Of a stretch of 64,000 nucleotides of DNA, positions 10,942 through 22,517 are shown piece by piece. Below the pieces are notes generated by a model. It saw only the letters and a list, made by a program, of their open reading frames with translations, was not told the origin of the DNA and searched no databases. The number at the start of each line of letters is the position of its first letter. Within the stretch, counting starts at the first letter, position 1. This DNA is from Phorcus lineatus (lineage: Eukaryota > Mollusca > Gastropoda > Trochida > Trochidae): assembly GCA_921293015.1 (NCBI GenBank), contig OV121094.1:2656764-2720763 (forward strand). The letters run 5' to 3'. Both the position numbers and the translations under genes were made by a program.

Positions 10942-11109
10942 ATTGTAGGTGAAAATGCAAGTCTTGCAGGTTTACTTCCCTTAGTTGAATAAAAATACCT
11001 CGTGATCTGAGACATTTCATTTCAGAGCGGGCAGTTGTGCAATATCCGTGGTTAAAGGGAGATAACCGAGTCAATACGTCGATTGATCGAACCAATGATA
11101 CATAATCTG

Positions 11110-11410
11110 CAGGCCCGTAGCAAGCGGGGAGGCCTGGGGGGCCCGGCTCCCCCACTAATTTTAGGGAAAAAAACCTTTTTGTGCTTATTTCAATGTTTGT
11201 ATGAAAAAATAGAATATTATATGTTTCATGAGGCATCTGACCCTTTTCTGCAGATTGAGAACGTGACGTGAACATAAATGCCTGTATTTGGTCTCACCGA
11301 CGTAGTAAGCGGGTGTTTTTCTTAAATAAATAAACTGTCATGACCTATAAAGTATAAACGTCCCCCCCCCCCCCCCCCCCCCCACTCTCGAAATTGGTGC
11401 TACGGGCCTG
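11110..11410. mobile_element. 301-bp MITE with 13-bp perfect TIRs and an internal C22 tract
   Basis: CAGGCCCGTAGCA (11110-11122) and TGCTACGGGCCTG (11398-11410) are exact inverse copies. The interior has a GGGGGGCCCGGCTCCCCC-like GC patch and a run of 22 C (11362-11383). ATCT occurs just outside both ends, perhaps a short target duplication. It inserted downstream of the conserved promoter block of Y RNA unit 2 (higher coordinates). Confidence 0.8.
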
Positions 11411-12165
11411 ATCTAAAGCTGTATAGTAAAAGGGGAAACGAATTTGATTTTGTTTTGTTACTTCTGATTTTATGAATATTATGAATAATTATATATGTAG
11501 ATATAATATTACATGTTCACAGGGTTTTTTTCAAGCAATTTATCTATTTGGCTTAAAACCAATCGGCATAGTAGCACATTAATTTATGATAATCCTCGAC
11601 AATAAAATTCCATGAACTAGCAAACAAATCTGACAAAATATTGGATATTGAATATTGAAAACACATGTTTTTACTGAAGATGTCTCTACAATAGGAATAT
11701 TAATAGCATTACTATATTTCCTTACCCTGCTGATATCTCATTCATTATAATCCTAAAGTACTTAAATGGTGTAAAATTAAATGATTCTCAAAAGAAATTC
11801 TTATTTGTATTTGAAGTCACAATAAGCATGTATCGCTTGATGCTATTTCTGTTTCGGAGTGTGAATAACGTGATATTTGCAATGGAAATTTTAAGCAGAT
11901 CCAAAATGAAATCTGATTTAAATGAACATCTGTGAATTATTTTTCCAGAGAGGTATTCAGATTTAATGTCCAAAGTCATATGTCTTTATTCTGCATATAT
12001 ATTGACTTGGTACCAAATTATTTTTTTATTTTTGGATACATTTTTTATTCATCGATAAAGACGTCATGGCGAAGAAAATATTTGTTCTTTTTCCTCGTTG
12101 ATATGATATTCCAAATAGAATAAATAGAATGTCTATTTCTATTATTGTAAATGAAGATGTTCAAC
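11411..12165. other. spacer between Y RNA units 2 and 3
   Basis: AT-rich; two short opposing open frames (11788-11979 and 11932-12123) show nothing recognisable. Confidence 0.4.
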
Positions 12166-12236
12166 AAAAAGGTCAAATGTCGAGGTGGGTGAATAGAAGT
12201 GAAAGATCTGCGATAACCCAGCCTCTCCGGACCTCG
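12166..12236 (-). ncRNA. Y RNA / stem-bulge RNA, unit 3
   Basis: A minus-strand RNA beginning CGAGGTCCGGAGAGGCTGGG with TTATCG following. The lower stem GAGGTC (12230-12235) pairs with GACCTT (12169-12174), running straight into a T5 terminator (12166-12170). The upper stem GAGG-C-TGGGT (12216-12225) pairs with ACCCACCTC (12182-12190) over nine base pairs around a bulged C. The loop is pyrimidine-rich. GAGGTCCGGAG and GGGTTATC are shared with units 1 and 2 although the upper-stem bases differ, so pairing is kept by compensatory change. It has the best TATA box of the three, so it is a good candidate for an expressed copy. Together the units form a same-strand Y RNA cluster, as in several animals. 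Confidence 0.82.
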
Positions 12237-12256
12237 TGAATCACTGTGTACAAACA

Positions 12257-12311
12257 CCTTTTATACTCTCTCGATCTGCAAATCTTTCGCCCAGCTTGTC
12301 TTCATTTGCAT
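12257..12311 (-). promoter_or_regulatory. type 3 Pol III promoter elements of Y RNA unit 3
   Basis: TATAAAAGG (12257-12265) lies 29 bp upstream of the first stem base, and the octamer ATGCAAAT (12304-12311) about 68 bp upstream. Their spacing matches units 1 and 2 to within a few bases. Confidence 0.75.
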
Positions 12312-12480
12312 GGTGTTATTTATGTTCCGATTTTAACCTAACTCGTCAAAATTATCTCCCTTGGCAGAAATGATCTATATTAAGGCATGACGATATTGTT
12401 ATCAATAGTATGTCTCGTTCTCTCCTAACATGTTACATTTCCAAGTTTTCTGTTGATCAAAGCTTGATCGTTTAAATACA

Positions 12481-13862
12481 GGAAATAGATAATGTAATTC
12501 ATACTTCGTACTTCATTTGATATGACGGTCATGGGTGTACATTTCAAATGTACACGTATTGATGTGTGACATAATGTGACTGATATGCTGTCTAGTTCCT
12601 ATACATCTAGCTGTGTTATTTTTTTGGTTTCATAGCTTAGGGTATAGAGTCATATTTACTTTTGAAAACTTATGCGGCACAAATGTAACTCAATGTAGTA
12701 CGAGATAATCGAAAGTCGATAATGTAATCGGTATGTTATTACAGAATAGGATATTTGAATGAAAAACACGTACGGTGACTTTTGATAGGTTCTTTTATGA
12801 AAGTGTTTTGATGAGGTTAAATTAACATCAGGATATCCGTCTAATAACAAGAAAGGATTCTCCGCCGTGGTTCATGTGTGTGTATGCGCGTTGCTTTAAC
12901 ATATCTCGCCGCAGAGTGAGATGGATAAGGTCTGAAGAGTTACCTCCCTTGAAATACATGTGCACCGATGATGTGGAAAGATCATATGAATTTTCAAATA
13001 ACTCTTGATTTTGTAAAACTCCCTTGATCCAGCAATTGCCTTTAATCTTATCATGTTTTTAATTAATTAATAAATTTTCGTACATTTAGTTTGAACTTTT
13101 CACCATTTAAACATTAAATAATTACCTGAAGAAAACTTTGTCATAGATTAAATATTTCATACAATGAAACAATAAAAAAAGCATGTAATGACAAATGTAA
13201 TTTGTAGATTTTGGCCTGAATTATTGAAATTTTTCAACAAAAAAGATTTTGAAAACGGGCAAAGACAACCCATTACTATAAAATGTCTCTTTCATAACAT
13301 GTCTCAATCAAAATTTAAAATTAAAATTGTCGAAATGCCTTACTTCTTTTAAAGAAGTATATATAAACCATATCCATATAACCAGCAATCTATACGATTC
13401 ATTGTTCAAATTATAGACCAGAATCCTTAACAAGTTGTATAGCTAAAGCTTTTAAAATCTTTAAATATGTGGAAAAACTTTCTAAGTGAATTATAAGAAG
13501 CGAAATCAATTCAATTTAACAGAAAGGTAAACCAAAACATTATATTTTAACCTGAGAAACAATTCAAGAAGTAGACAACATGAAGCATTTTTAGGTCTGA
13601 CACTTAAAACAATTGTTACTGGGATATTCACATTAACTGCATGATCAATAAAGTTAAACTGCTTAAGAAGAGTAAAATATCGTCTATCGCGCCAAAGTGT
13701 GGAGAGTATTTATCAATATTTCATCTAACCATTTTTTACTATTGCGGCAACGTTTTGGATAATCGCATCCAACAGCAATGCATTTTATTCAAAACAATAA
13801 ATCTAGACGCCTTGAGATCAATCTTTGGAGCAGTCCGCGGGACAAGCCATGTCAGTAATTAT
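12481..13862. other. AT-rich stretch, no gene seen
   Basis: A CTCCCTTGAAATACATG block at about 12946 resembles the upstream flanks of the Y RNA units, but no Y RNA body accompanies it. Nothing else is recognised. Confidence 0.4.
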
Positions 13863-14071
13863 CAGTCTGATTAAAATCGACCGTGTTCCGAGGAATAAAA
13901 GTTACAAAATGTTCACTTCCCCAAGATTCGAACACGATATGTCTAGGCCATCCTCTGCACGGTCAACGACGTCGTGCAGAGGATGGCCTAGACATATCGA
14001 GTTCGAATCTTGGGGAAGTGAACATTTTGTAACTTTTATTCCTCGGAACACGGTCGATTTTAATCAGACTG
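13863..14071. repeat. 209-bp near-perfect palindrome (99-bp arms, 11-nt loop)
   Basis: The left arm 13863-13961 and right arm 13973-14071 are reverse complements with a single mismatch (GAACACG versus GAACTCG). The loop is 13962-13972. A GAGTTCGAATCTTGGGG string in the right arm resembles a tRNA T-loop/B box. Transcription in either direction would give a long hairpin RNA. No TSD was identified. Confidence 0.9.
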
Positions 14072-15761
14072 AGTTATTATGAAGAAACTATTTGAAAAAC
14101 CCTGTCGGAACGTAGAAATTTATCTGAATGACCACGTTCTACAACAGGAAGAATAATCTCACGCTAGAATATCTATGTAACCATCTACCTACAACAGATA
14201 TATAGTAATAACTACAACCTCAGAGAAACTTCATCCTTACGAACAGTGAAATGTAGGACAGCGATTTATGGAAGATCATTTTACCTGATACAATAAAACT
14301 ATGGAATTCTTTAACGCCTGGCGTACAAAGTATTGATACATATTCCAAAAATTAAAATTTTTTGCTTTCGATCTTAGTTATGGTTCACTCTCGGTTCAGA
14401 CTCATCTGTAGTGATTTGAATGCTGATGCGTTCAACAGATAAATCATTGAAAACCCTTCGTGCTTGTGCGTCACCAAGTCGAAAACGCTGTCCAATTTTT
14501 CTTCACATGCTACAAGTACACATAATTAAGACAGAAATAATTATTTTATGTGAAAGTATTTACTATGAAAACAGTTCTACGGGGATGTTCCTCGCTCTCA
14601 ATAAGTGATTCAAATAAATTATTGAAATCTATTCACCGAATGACTGCCAAACAAAAGAAATGATATTCATGCATAACCACTGTCTCTGAAGCTAAGATAT
14701 TAATGAGATAGGTGTCACTATCATACAATCATATATACTTTCTCATATATAATTGCTTTGGAGCGGCTCTAAAATAAGCACCTAGGAGCTTGTTGGCGAA
14801 TCCATTTATGAACTTTATATTTTCATGAATAAATATGTTTAAATTATGTCTCTTTCAGATGAATTACCTCGGTGCTACATGTATGTGGAAAGGTTAACAT
14901 CATATCGTTTATCTCCCGCTAAGAAATAATTCATCTTTATACACGATCGCTCTGATCCCATTAATAAAACTTTGTAGTTAATCACCGCATAACGCTCTCT
15001 GGATGTTTTGACATTTAACTAAATCTATTTTCCTTGCTTCAAATGGCCTAATAATGCTAATTGTATTATTTAAACCCATTGTTTTCTACATATTAAATGC
15101 ATTTATACTAAATCAAACCCTTCTTAATTGGAGATAAAATTATACCAGAATCTCAATCCACAAACAAACACTGCTGATTGATCTAATGAGGATTTATTTC
15201 TCCAAGCTGCATTACTTTCCTTAAATTTGTTGTGCAAAAATAACAAAATTCCATTCTATTGACTCCATTATCATGATACATCGATGAAGCTTTTCCTTAC
15301 ACAATATAATAATAGCAAAAATAATTATAATAGCTTTCTTATACCGCGCATATATCCATGACAAAGCATGCTCAAAGCATCTGTGGGACTACCTCGGGCG
15401 CCGTGTTCGATAACGTCAACAGCCTACATTGGCAGTACAGAGCTTGAGTTGTGCAGTAGGAATTGCGCCAGATCCCTATTCATGTGATAAAGTGACTTGC
15501 AAGCTCTGTCCGACGTCGTGTTGCGTCACTTGTTGCAACACGAGGGGGGTACACCCTATATTAGGATTTTAGTGATCCAGCAGTGTGATTCATGTTGTGA
15601 CAGGTTATCGAATACCAAACGATACACTGGTCAACTAATCGTCTTGTAAAACGGTTCAAAAGTGCATTTGTGTTTTAAGAATTATTTCAATAAGATTAAT
15701 ATTCAACATGTTGATAATGTTCAATGTTGGAATTTACATGTGTTTTGTTATTTGTTATCTA
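14072..15761. other. AT-rich stretch, no gene seen
   Basis: Nothing recognisable. A slightly GC-richer patch at about 15390-15560 contains a short CGTGTTG/CAACACG inverted repeat. Confidence 0.4.
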
Positions 15762-16300
15762 CAGCTGCATACCGAAAGTTTGTTCACTTACCAATGAATC
15801 GTAGTGCAAATATCATGTAAATTGGGTTTCGTTTCAACGTCAGTGAATAACTTCAGCAAAATTGACAATGGATCACCCACTGTCTATGTGTGAAATAGCC
15901 ATTCTTGAACTCATTTTGGGATCGTCTGGTCTCTCATGCAAAAATTCGAATTTTGGCATATTGATATAGGGGTCATATTTTCGAAATTTCGATTTCGTTA
16001 AATGTGAAATGAAATGTTCCATATCTACTCTCTGAGATTAAAACCAACCTTATCACGTTGACTTTGTGCTAAGCAACAAAGACGTTGATAACTAATAAAG
16101 GATTTTATAGAGAAAAATAGAAATTAGTGTTTTCGGAATTTTTACCTCTGGTAACTTCAATTGCCAGCCAAAACTGTTACGGGTATTTGTGAAGGTTAGA
16201 ATAAACATTTGTCTTCAAGAAGAACGGATCTGCATATCTGTATTGAAAATTCAATATTATACGTTTCTTTTTCGCAACGCTACGATACCTCGAAGCCATC
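15762..16300. mobile_element. MITE family A copy 2, one end missing
   Basis: It starts after a TA with CAGCTGCATACCGAAAGTTT and is reverse-oriented relative to the 4714-5335 copy, matching it through TACGATACCTCGAAG at about 16281-16295. The second TIR is lost; similarity stops at about 16300, where the palindromic module at 16357-16395 follows. Confidence 0.8.
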
Positions 16301-16356
16301 ACAATTGTTTTTACAAATTCTGTCCTAATACGGGTGTTTCTCGGTCTTGTATTAAA

Positions 16357-16395
16357 ACAGAGGTTATAGGAATTAATCAAAGGGGCTACCTCTGT
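16357..16395. repeat. palindromic module ACAGAGGT...ACCTCTGT, copy 4
   Basis: ACAGAGGTTATAGG and GGGGCTACCTCTGTAGGGA match the cores at 33270-33309, 33665-33704 and 34161-34200, with CGGTCTTGTATTAA on the left also shared with about 33644-33663. It is a short dispersed hairpin-like repeat of unknown origin. Confidence 0.6.
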
Positions 16396-16410
16396 AGGGA
16401 AATAGCGAAC

Positions 16411-16794
16411 CGGAAGTGTGCTGAATCAAATATTTCAGCGACTTGAATATACTGTGAGGCCATGCTATCACTGTGGACGTCACGCGTTTAGTGTTATTAC
16501 ACTAGTTTGATATTGCGATATAAATATTGCACTGTAGTTTTCTTTACACGGGAAGTAATAACTAGTAGTCTTTAAAACTCGCCTGTTGAAAATTTACACA
16601 GAAATCATGTCGACAAGGTAAGCGTTATCTTTTCCCCCATCGTCTTATTTGTTTAATTCTAGAGAATCTGCTTTCAAGTATTGATTATAACACAGATGAT
16701 AGTGACCGGCCTTTTTTAATACTGATTTTACTTATTGATTTATTGATTCGATAACAATTAACTGAATTGGTAGAAAGTTTTGAAACTGGACGAC
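16411..16794. other. spacer
   Basis: No gene or structured repeat seen. Confidence 0.4.
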
Positions 16795-17320
16795 GGTCAC
16801 CTGGCCTTTTTTAAAGAGGGAGCAACTGGCGTTTTGAAAAAAGATATTTTGAAGAGAGTTGAAAGATGTGAGGACCACCTGGTCTTTTCAATAGAGTCTC
16901 ACCTGATCTATTGTTGTACATTGATGGTGTAATGTTCCCGAGAGCCACCTGGTCTTTAGAAAAAATTGAAACCAGGGCTTTGTCAATGAGGGGCATGTGT
17001 ACTTTTGAAGAAGAGGCACCTGACCTTAAGAAGAGAGGGGCACATGACCTTTTAGCGATAGGGCCACATGACATTTTGGCGAAAGGGAACCTGGCTTTGT
17101 GAAAAGAGTGGCACCTGGTTGTGTGTAAAGGGTCTTGTGAACAGAGAGGCACATGACCTTTTGAAGTAATGGCACATGACCTTGTGAAGCGAGGGGGCCT
17201 AGCCTTGTGAAGAGAGGGGCACCTGGCCTTTTGAATAAAGGGTACTTTTTAAAGGAGGGGCTCCCTTTTTAGACTAAGCGTGGTATCCTTTTTTCGAAGA
17301 GAGGGCAACTTGGTCTTTTC
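16795..17320. repeat. degenerate minisatellite, unit about 25 bp
   Basis: Variants of GAGGGGCACCTGGCCTTTTG plus AAGA are repeated roughly twenty times. Both strands carry spurious open frames here (16811-17152 and 16911-17102), which are products of the repeat. Confidence 0.85.
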
Positions 17321-18849
17321 AAAAGGGGTGAACCTTGTCTATTGTTGTCCCGTCTTAATTGTAGTTCATCTGAGGGAATCCTAGCCTTTTGAAGCCAGAG
17401 TCAAGGACTTCATAAACGTCTTTGGTTGAACTCAATGAACATGAACACTATATCTTTATTTACATCCAATCATAACTGATAACATAAAATCTTCCATTAC
17501 ATGTTAAGCAGAGAGACTAAGTTTTCTCAGTTTGAGAAAAGTGTTCTCATCACGGCAGTTTGATATCACTTTCTCATCACAGTAAAATATTCAAAGAGTG
17601 GATGAGGTCAAGTGTACAATTGACGTTACTTTACAATGAACTCGACATCATCGTTGTTGCTAACAATCACCTTCTTCACGGCTTAATGTAATTGCTGACG
17701 TTAACGTTGTTGTTGTTGGTTGTGCTTGATCTCATAGGGCGTTTTAGAGGAAAATAGACCAACAAAATATCTTGAACACACTGGACAGGAAAACATGTTG
17801 TTGCCTCGTTGTTCATTTTTCGAATGCCACATCAAAACTTAAAAGTTGGTTTAATTGCCTATGTCCAAAGGACAAGCTGGTGATCCTAGCATCTAAAAAG
17901 TATCATTTATCTTGAAAATGAATTATACTCTGTAAATACAGTTTGCCATTTCTGGTAAAATGACGCCCATAGGTTCTTACTTAAAAACTTTAAGGCTTAT
18001 CTACGTGGATACAAACTCTATGGCGATCTAAAGCTTATCTAGTTTTATTCCATTTTTCAACCTGGTTAGGTCTATGGAAAATTTCCTTCTGAAACATAAT
18101 CAATCATTTTATCAATTGATCTTTCAATACATGCATACATAAAAAAAGCTTCCTTTCTTAAGAAAAACTTAAAAGAAGAAGAGAGACAATGTAAAAACTA
18201 ATTATACTGAAATCATTGAATAGTTTGTAAACATGTCTGTTCATATGAAAACATCAAACAGCTAAAATTAACTCGGCAGAAATATCTTTTGAAATCAGAA
18301 TAAACCTTGTACATCAATTAACGAATTAAAACAACTATAAGCTGAAGTATATTCTTATAATAGATCAGATGCTTCTCTCTTCAGAAGAACGGGTCTTCTT
18401 CATTACGAATAACAATAGCCCACATGGATTAACTATATAAATAAAGCTGTTGGAAATTTTCAACTCAATAATAAGGGATCCATCAAATACCAAATGTCGA
18501 AATTGAATGTGAAATCTTGGGTATCAACGACAAAAGTTTGTCTAGAAGAGATCCTTCAGTTCGGTAAATCTACATCTCCATACACGAATGACGTACATGT
18601 AGCTACAACTCTCTCCGAATGTTATGATTAAACGAAATATCCCTTGGAAAGTCTCTTTCAATAACATATATAACTCTAGCTGTTGTAATGGTTTGTCATT
18701 TTCTTTCCTTGGATAACTTTAACTGGTTATGATTTTTATTCAGCAACACACCAAAAGACGTAAACCCTAGTCAAAATTCCTATGCACCATCGGCATTGTG
18801 TCTTCTTCGTCTCTAGTGCCTATGACGTCTCTGCATTTGATCGAGCCCC
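17321..18849. other. AT-rich stretch, no gene seen
   Basis: Nothing recognised on either strand. Confidence 0.4.
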
Positions 18850-19036
18850 TTACAAGAAGGAGAGTGAGAGAGAGACAGACAGAGATAGTCGGACACAGAC
18901 AAAGACAGACAGACACACAGAGAGAGGCAGACTGACAGACACATAGAGAGAGACACAGACAGACAGACAAACAGAGGACCACAGAGAAAGAGAGAAATAA
19001 TGAGAGATAGAGTGAGAGGGAAAAAGAGAGACAACA
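18850..19036. repeat. purine-rich (CAGA)n/(GA)n microsatellite
   Basis: Alternating CAGACAGA and GAGAGAGA runs; the Cys/Leu/Ser-rich minus-strand frames here are artefacts of the repeat. Confidence 0.9.
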
Positions 19037-19126
19037 AGCTATTTGTTATTGTTTATGAATAAACTAGTATATAAATATAACTGACAGAAGATGAAACTTT
19101 GTAAATAAGTCCATTAGTAACATGTT

Positions 19127-19231
19127 GGGGGCGGGATAGCGCACTGGTTAGCACGTTCGGCTTCAGATCAAGAGGTCCTTGGTTCGCAACCCCGCCAGTG
19201 GCTTGACAACTTTGTCTGCAGTAGAGAACTG
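19127..19231 (+). mobile_element. 3'-truncated tRNA-derived SINE head
   Basis: GGGGGCGGGATAGCGCACTG through GTCTGCAGTAGAGAACT matches the first about 105 bp of the 45.86-kb SINE. The A box is kept; the B box is mutated (GGTTCGCAACC). Confidence 0.85.
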
Positions 19232-19324
19232 TTTGCCACATTTCCACAACGTTGAAAAGATTTGTTAACAAGCCGAAATACGACGCATCCAGTATTAATC
19301 AATCTGATATAGAGTTCAAGTGTC

Positions 19325-19327
<3 letters not shown>

Positions 19328-19363
<36 letters not shown>
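19328..19363. repeat. (TA)n microsatellite
   Basis: About 18 TA dinucleotides. Confidence 0.95.
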
Positions 19364-19364
<1 letters not shown>

Positions 19365-20386
19365 GAATATTATCAAGGAAAGCAACTCTTAGTCGGGTAA
19401 TTGCTTGAATTTTCAACCTTATACGCCCATTTCATATCTTGATACTTTTAAAAGCGTTTCATCTTAGGTATCAATAAAAACTTTTTGGAGTTAAAAAATA
19501 TCAATTCTTTTCGAAAGGTAAAACAAGTAAAAGCATTATAAAGTGTCAGTTGTTGCTTGCTAATTACCATGTCACGACGCCAGCAGCTGTACCATGCTTC
19601 TCAGCTCTAATGGATCACAGGAAACTATTCTTCATGTCCTCGTGACGTTCACATGGATAATTTTTGCATTTGATGAATCTGTCGGCGTATAGTGTCTAGC
19701 AAGTACACGTGCACACTGCAGGTGTTTTAAAACAATATTTTGAAGTATTTCAAGACATCTTAAGATATTAATTAGACTGGTTTACCTTTGTTCTTGTAGA
19801 TTTCTTTTTATTCAAAAATACATTTTCTTTTGCAGCTTCAAGAATCTTTAAAGAAAGAAAAATATGGCCGAGACGCCTCTCGTTACAACATTAACTCGTT
19901 TTGACACATTATGGTATTGAATGCATCGTACATGACAAAAACAATTATACTCCAAAAGTGTAAATAACCAAATTCATATGTTCTTGCAAAATCACGCCTT
20001 TGTTTAAGTTTATCATCCTTTTGCTTAAAATCTGATTAAAATATCATGGGCTGCCTACAACATAGGCAAATAACGTAGTGGAAAGAATATCGTAAATAGC
20101 TGCCCTGCAATGAACTCCTCCATAATTTTTTTGCTGTTTTGAGTCGCATATACAAGGTTTCCCTTTAATGCAAACCACACGTACATAGTGTTTCTCTCGT
20201 TTCGATTGTTTTTGTTAAACGTCAAATTATATCGAATCCACTGTTGGATTTTTAAAAAGCAAAACTTCTTTAAACATTAGGCATCACTCAAAACTGGTTG
20301 CAGTATTTCTGCATGTACAGAGCGCTCACTTCGAGAAAGCTTTATCCTATTATGTCGTAACAAGATAGATGAACTTGATACCTTAT
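19364..20386. other. AT-rich stretch, no gene seen
   Basis: Nothing recognised. Confidence 0.4.
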
Positions 20387-20389
20387 ACG

Positions 20390-20672
20390 CCCGTATAAAC
20401 AAGATCAGCTTTACTGTGTATAATTTGACACCTTGTTCAAGTTCATAAAAGAAACATTGAAAATATGCTTTAATTCAGCAACCAAATGGATATGAAATTT
20501 GCTATTTTATAAAACAACACCCCATCTCCAACCTTATAAACGAGATCAGCTTTTCTGTGCATAATTTGACACCGTATTCAATGTTATAAAAGAAAGATTG
20601 AAAATATGCTTTAATTCAGGGACCAAATCGATATGAAATTTGCTATTTTATCAAACAACACCCCGTCCCCAA
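20390..20672. repeat. tandem duplication, period 141 bp
   Basis: GATCAGCTTT recurs at 20403 and 20544, and GAAAATATGCTTTAATTCAG, ATATGAAATTTGCTATTTTA and AACAACACCCC recur at the same offset. Two units at roughly 90% identity. Confidence 0.85.
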
Positions 20673-21592
20673 CCTCTGCATTCCTCATCATTAAAACACA
20701 CTGGAATATTACAATCAAACCTCTCTGATACAGCTCTTCGGGAAATACACAATAACTTGTATTTTTAAAATTGACTGTTTGCCCCTCTCCTCAACCGACT
20801 TCTTACGCCCTCATAAGTCCATATATTTGACAACCTCCTGCGTATTTATAAAACTAACAGTGATCATTATGGACCTAATGATAAGAAACACATATGGTCG
20901 TGTATTTTTTAACCTCTTTGTTTGTTTCCTTATCTACGACGTTGATCTGTATGAGATGAATTTGTAAGTTTTGTCTAAATATAGCAACTACATTCAAGCC
21001 GATGGCGATTTATTCAATATGTTGTCCTACCACACACGGAGTTTAACGTCTTCTATCTTTTCTTCTTCAAACTGTTAAAAAAATTTAATTGATTAATTAA
21101 TTTAATTTAATTGGGTTTTTTTTATCAAATTCTGTGTATTGTTCTATAATGTATTTTACAATGCTCTGCTCTACTCTAATGCGTGGAATAGAGCTTAATT
21201 GCGTCCTGAAACATTCAATCTATCTGACCATTTCTTTACGTATATCATCTCATAATGACACAACAACAAAAACTTACACGTTTTATCTGCGGATGATTTG
21301 TATTTAACCAATTAGCTCAATTATTGTTGAATGTATTTTAAAGTAAACAGGTGATTATGACAAACGTTAAATACACACGAAGATTATATACTCCCCCAAA
21401 AAAGAAAGTGTGCATGCTAAAAAAGAACACTAACAAGATATATATATATCTACTTTTATTTCATGGCAATGTCAATAAATCACAGATCAATCAATTTGTC
21501 ATACACACGAGTAATTTTATTACGCTACGGCGAAGAATCTTGGTACCATGGAGAGTCAGAGACACGAGGGTTCAAACGGAAAAGTCACACAC
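20673..21592. other. AT-rich stretch, no gene seen
   Basis: Nothing recognised; it may contain decayed flank of the Tc1 element that follows. Confidence 0.4.
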
Positions 21593-22517
21593 TCAATATC
21601 TGGTATGACCTCCGTCTGCATCGAATACTGCTGTGCATATACGCCTCATGAACAGGTTAGCATGGAAGTGTTGTGGGAGGTTGTTCCATATTCTGATAAG
21701 AAGTCTTTGGAGTTCCACAAGCGTTGACGGTGCATTGGGAAGCCGGCGTAGCTGACGTTTCCCACACGTGCTCAATGGGTGAGATATCGGGCGAATTTGC
21801 GGGCCAGGGAAGAACACCCACTTGTTGTTGCTGCAGATATCGTTGAACAACACGCGCTGCGTGGGGTCGTGCGTTGTCCTGCTGTATATTGACGCCGGGC
21901 CGCGACGTTGCAGAAATGGGACAACAACAAGTGCAGACACTTCATCACGATATCTTTCTGCATTGAGGTTGCCATCAATAATGACAAACCCAGTTCAGTT
22001 ACGGGCAGTGATACCCCCCTCCCCACACCATGAGAGACCCTCTCACATACCGGTTTCGCTCCACGATGCACGGATCTGCTTAACGTTCGTTTTGACGTCT
22101 GTACACTCTCTGGCGGCCATCTGATGATGGAAGATGGAAACGACATTCATCTGTGAATAAAACACGTCGCCACCAGTGTAGCCTGAGAGGTTGTCTGCAC
22201 CACTATAGACGAGCACGACGATGATGTAACGTCAAAATTGGACGAATTGCAGGTCTCCGAGGACGTAAGTCGTATTCTCTCAGCCGGTTGGTTACTGTTT
22301 GCGGATGTATTCGTCTCTGGTTGGGGATGTTCCTGGCTGTCATCGTTGTAGTTTGTTGCCGGTCACGGAGATGGGCTATAAGGATAGACCGCTCTTGTGC
22401 AAGGGTGTCAACAGTGTTACGGTGGCAGTTGAAATACTGGGCAACCTCTCTGTGTGTCCTGCCAGCTCTAATCATACCCAGGGCAAAGGGATGTTGATTA
22501 TTGGTCAATCTTGGCAT
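21593..22517 (-). pseudogene. Tc1-like transposase relic (DD34E)
   Basis: Reading down from 22517, the N-terminal helix-turn-helix frame (22203-22517) includes HREVAQYFNCHRNTV. An interrupted catalytic domain follows: FTDECRFHLPSSDGRQRVYR carries the first D, QQDNARPHAARVVQRYLQ (about 21840-21882) the second, and WPANSPDISPIEHVWE (E codon 21771-21773) the third. Exactly 34 residues separate the second D and the E, the Tc1 signature. Stops and frameshifts near 22040-22200, 21900 and 21740 prevent a continuous protein, so it is dead. Terminal inverted repeats were not found. A cut-and-paste transposase of this family inserts at TA and could in principle have mobilised TA-flanked MITEs, but its termini are unknown. 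Confidence 0.85.

Noticed and set aside
12900..12960. Further Y RNA unit next to a CTCCCTTG block
   Set aside because: No GGTCCGGAG motif, closing stem or T-run at the expected place.
13973..14030. tRNA gene in the palindrome arm
   Set aside because: Only a B-box-like string is present; no cloverleaf or proper A box.
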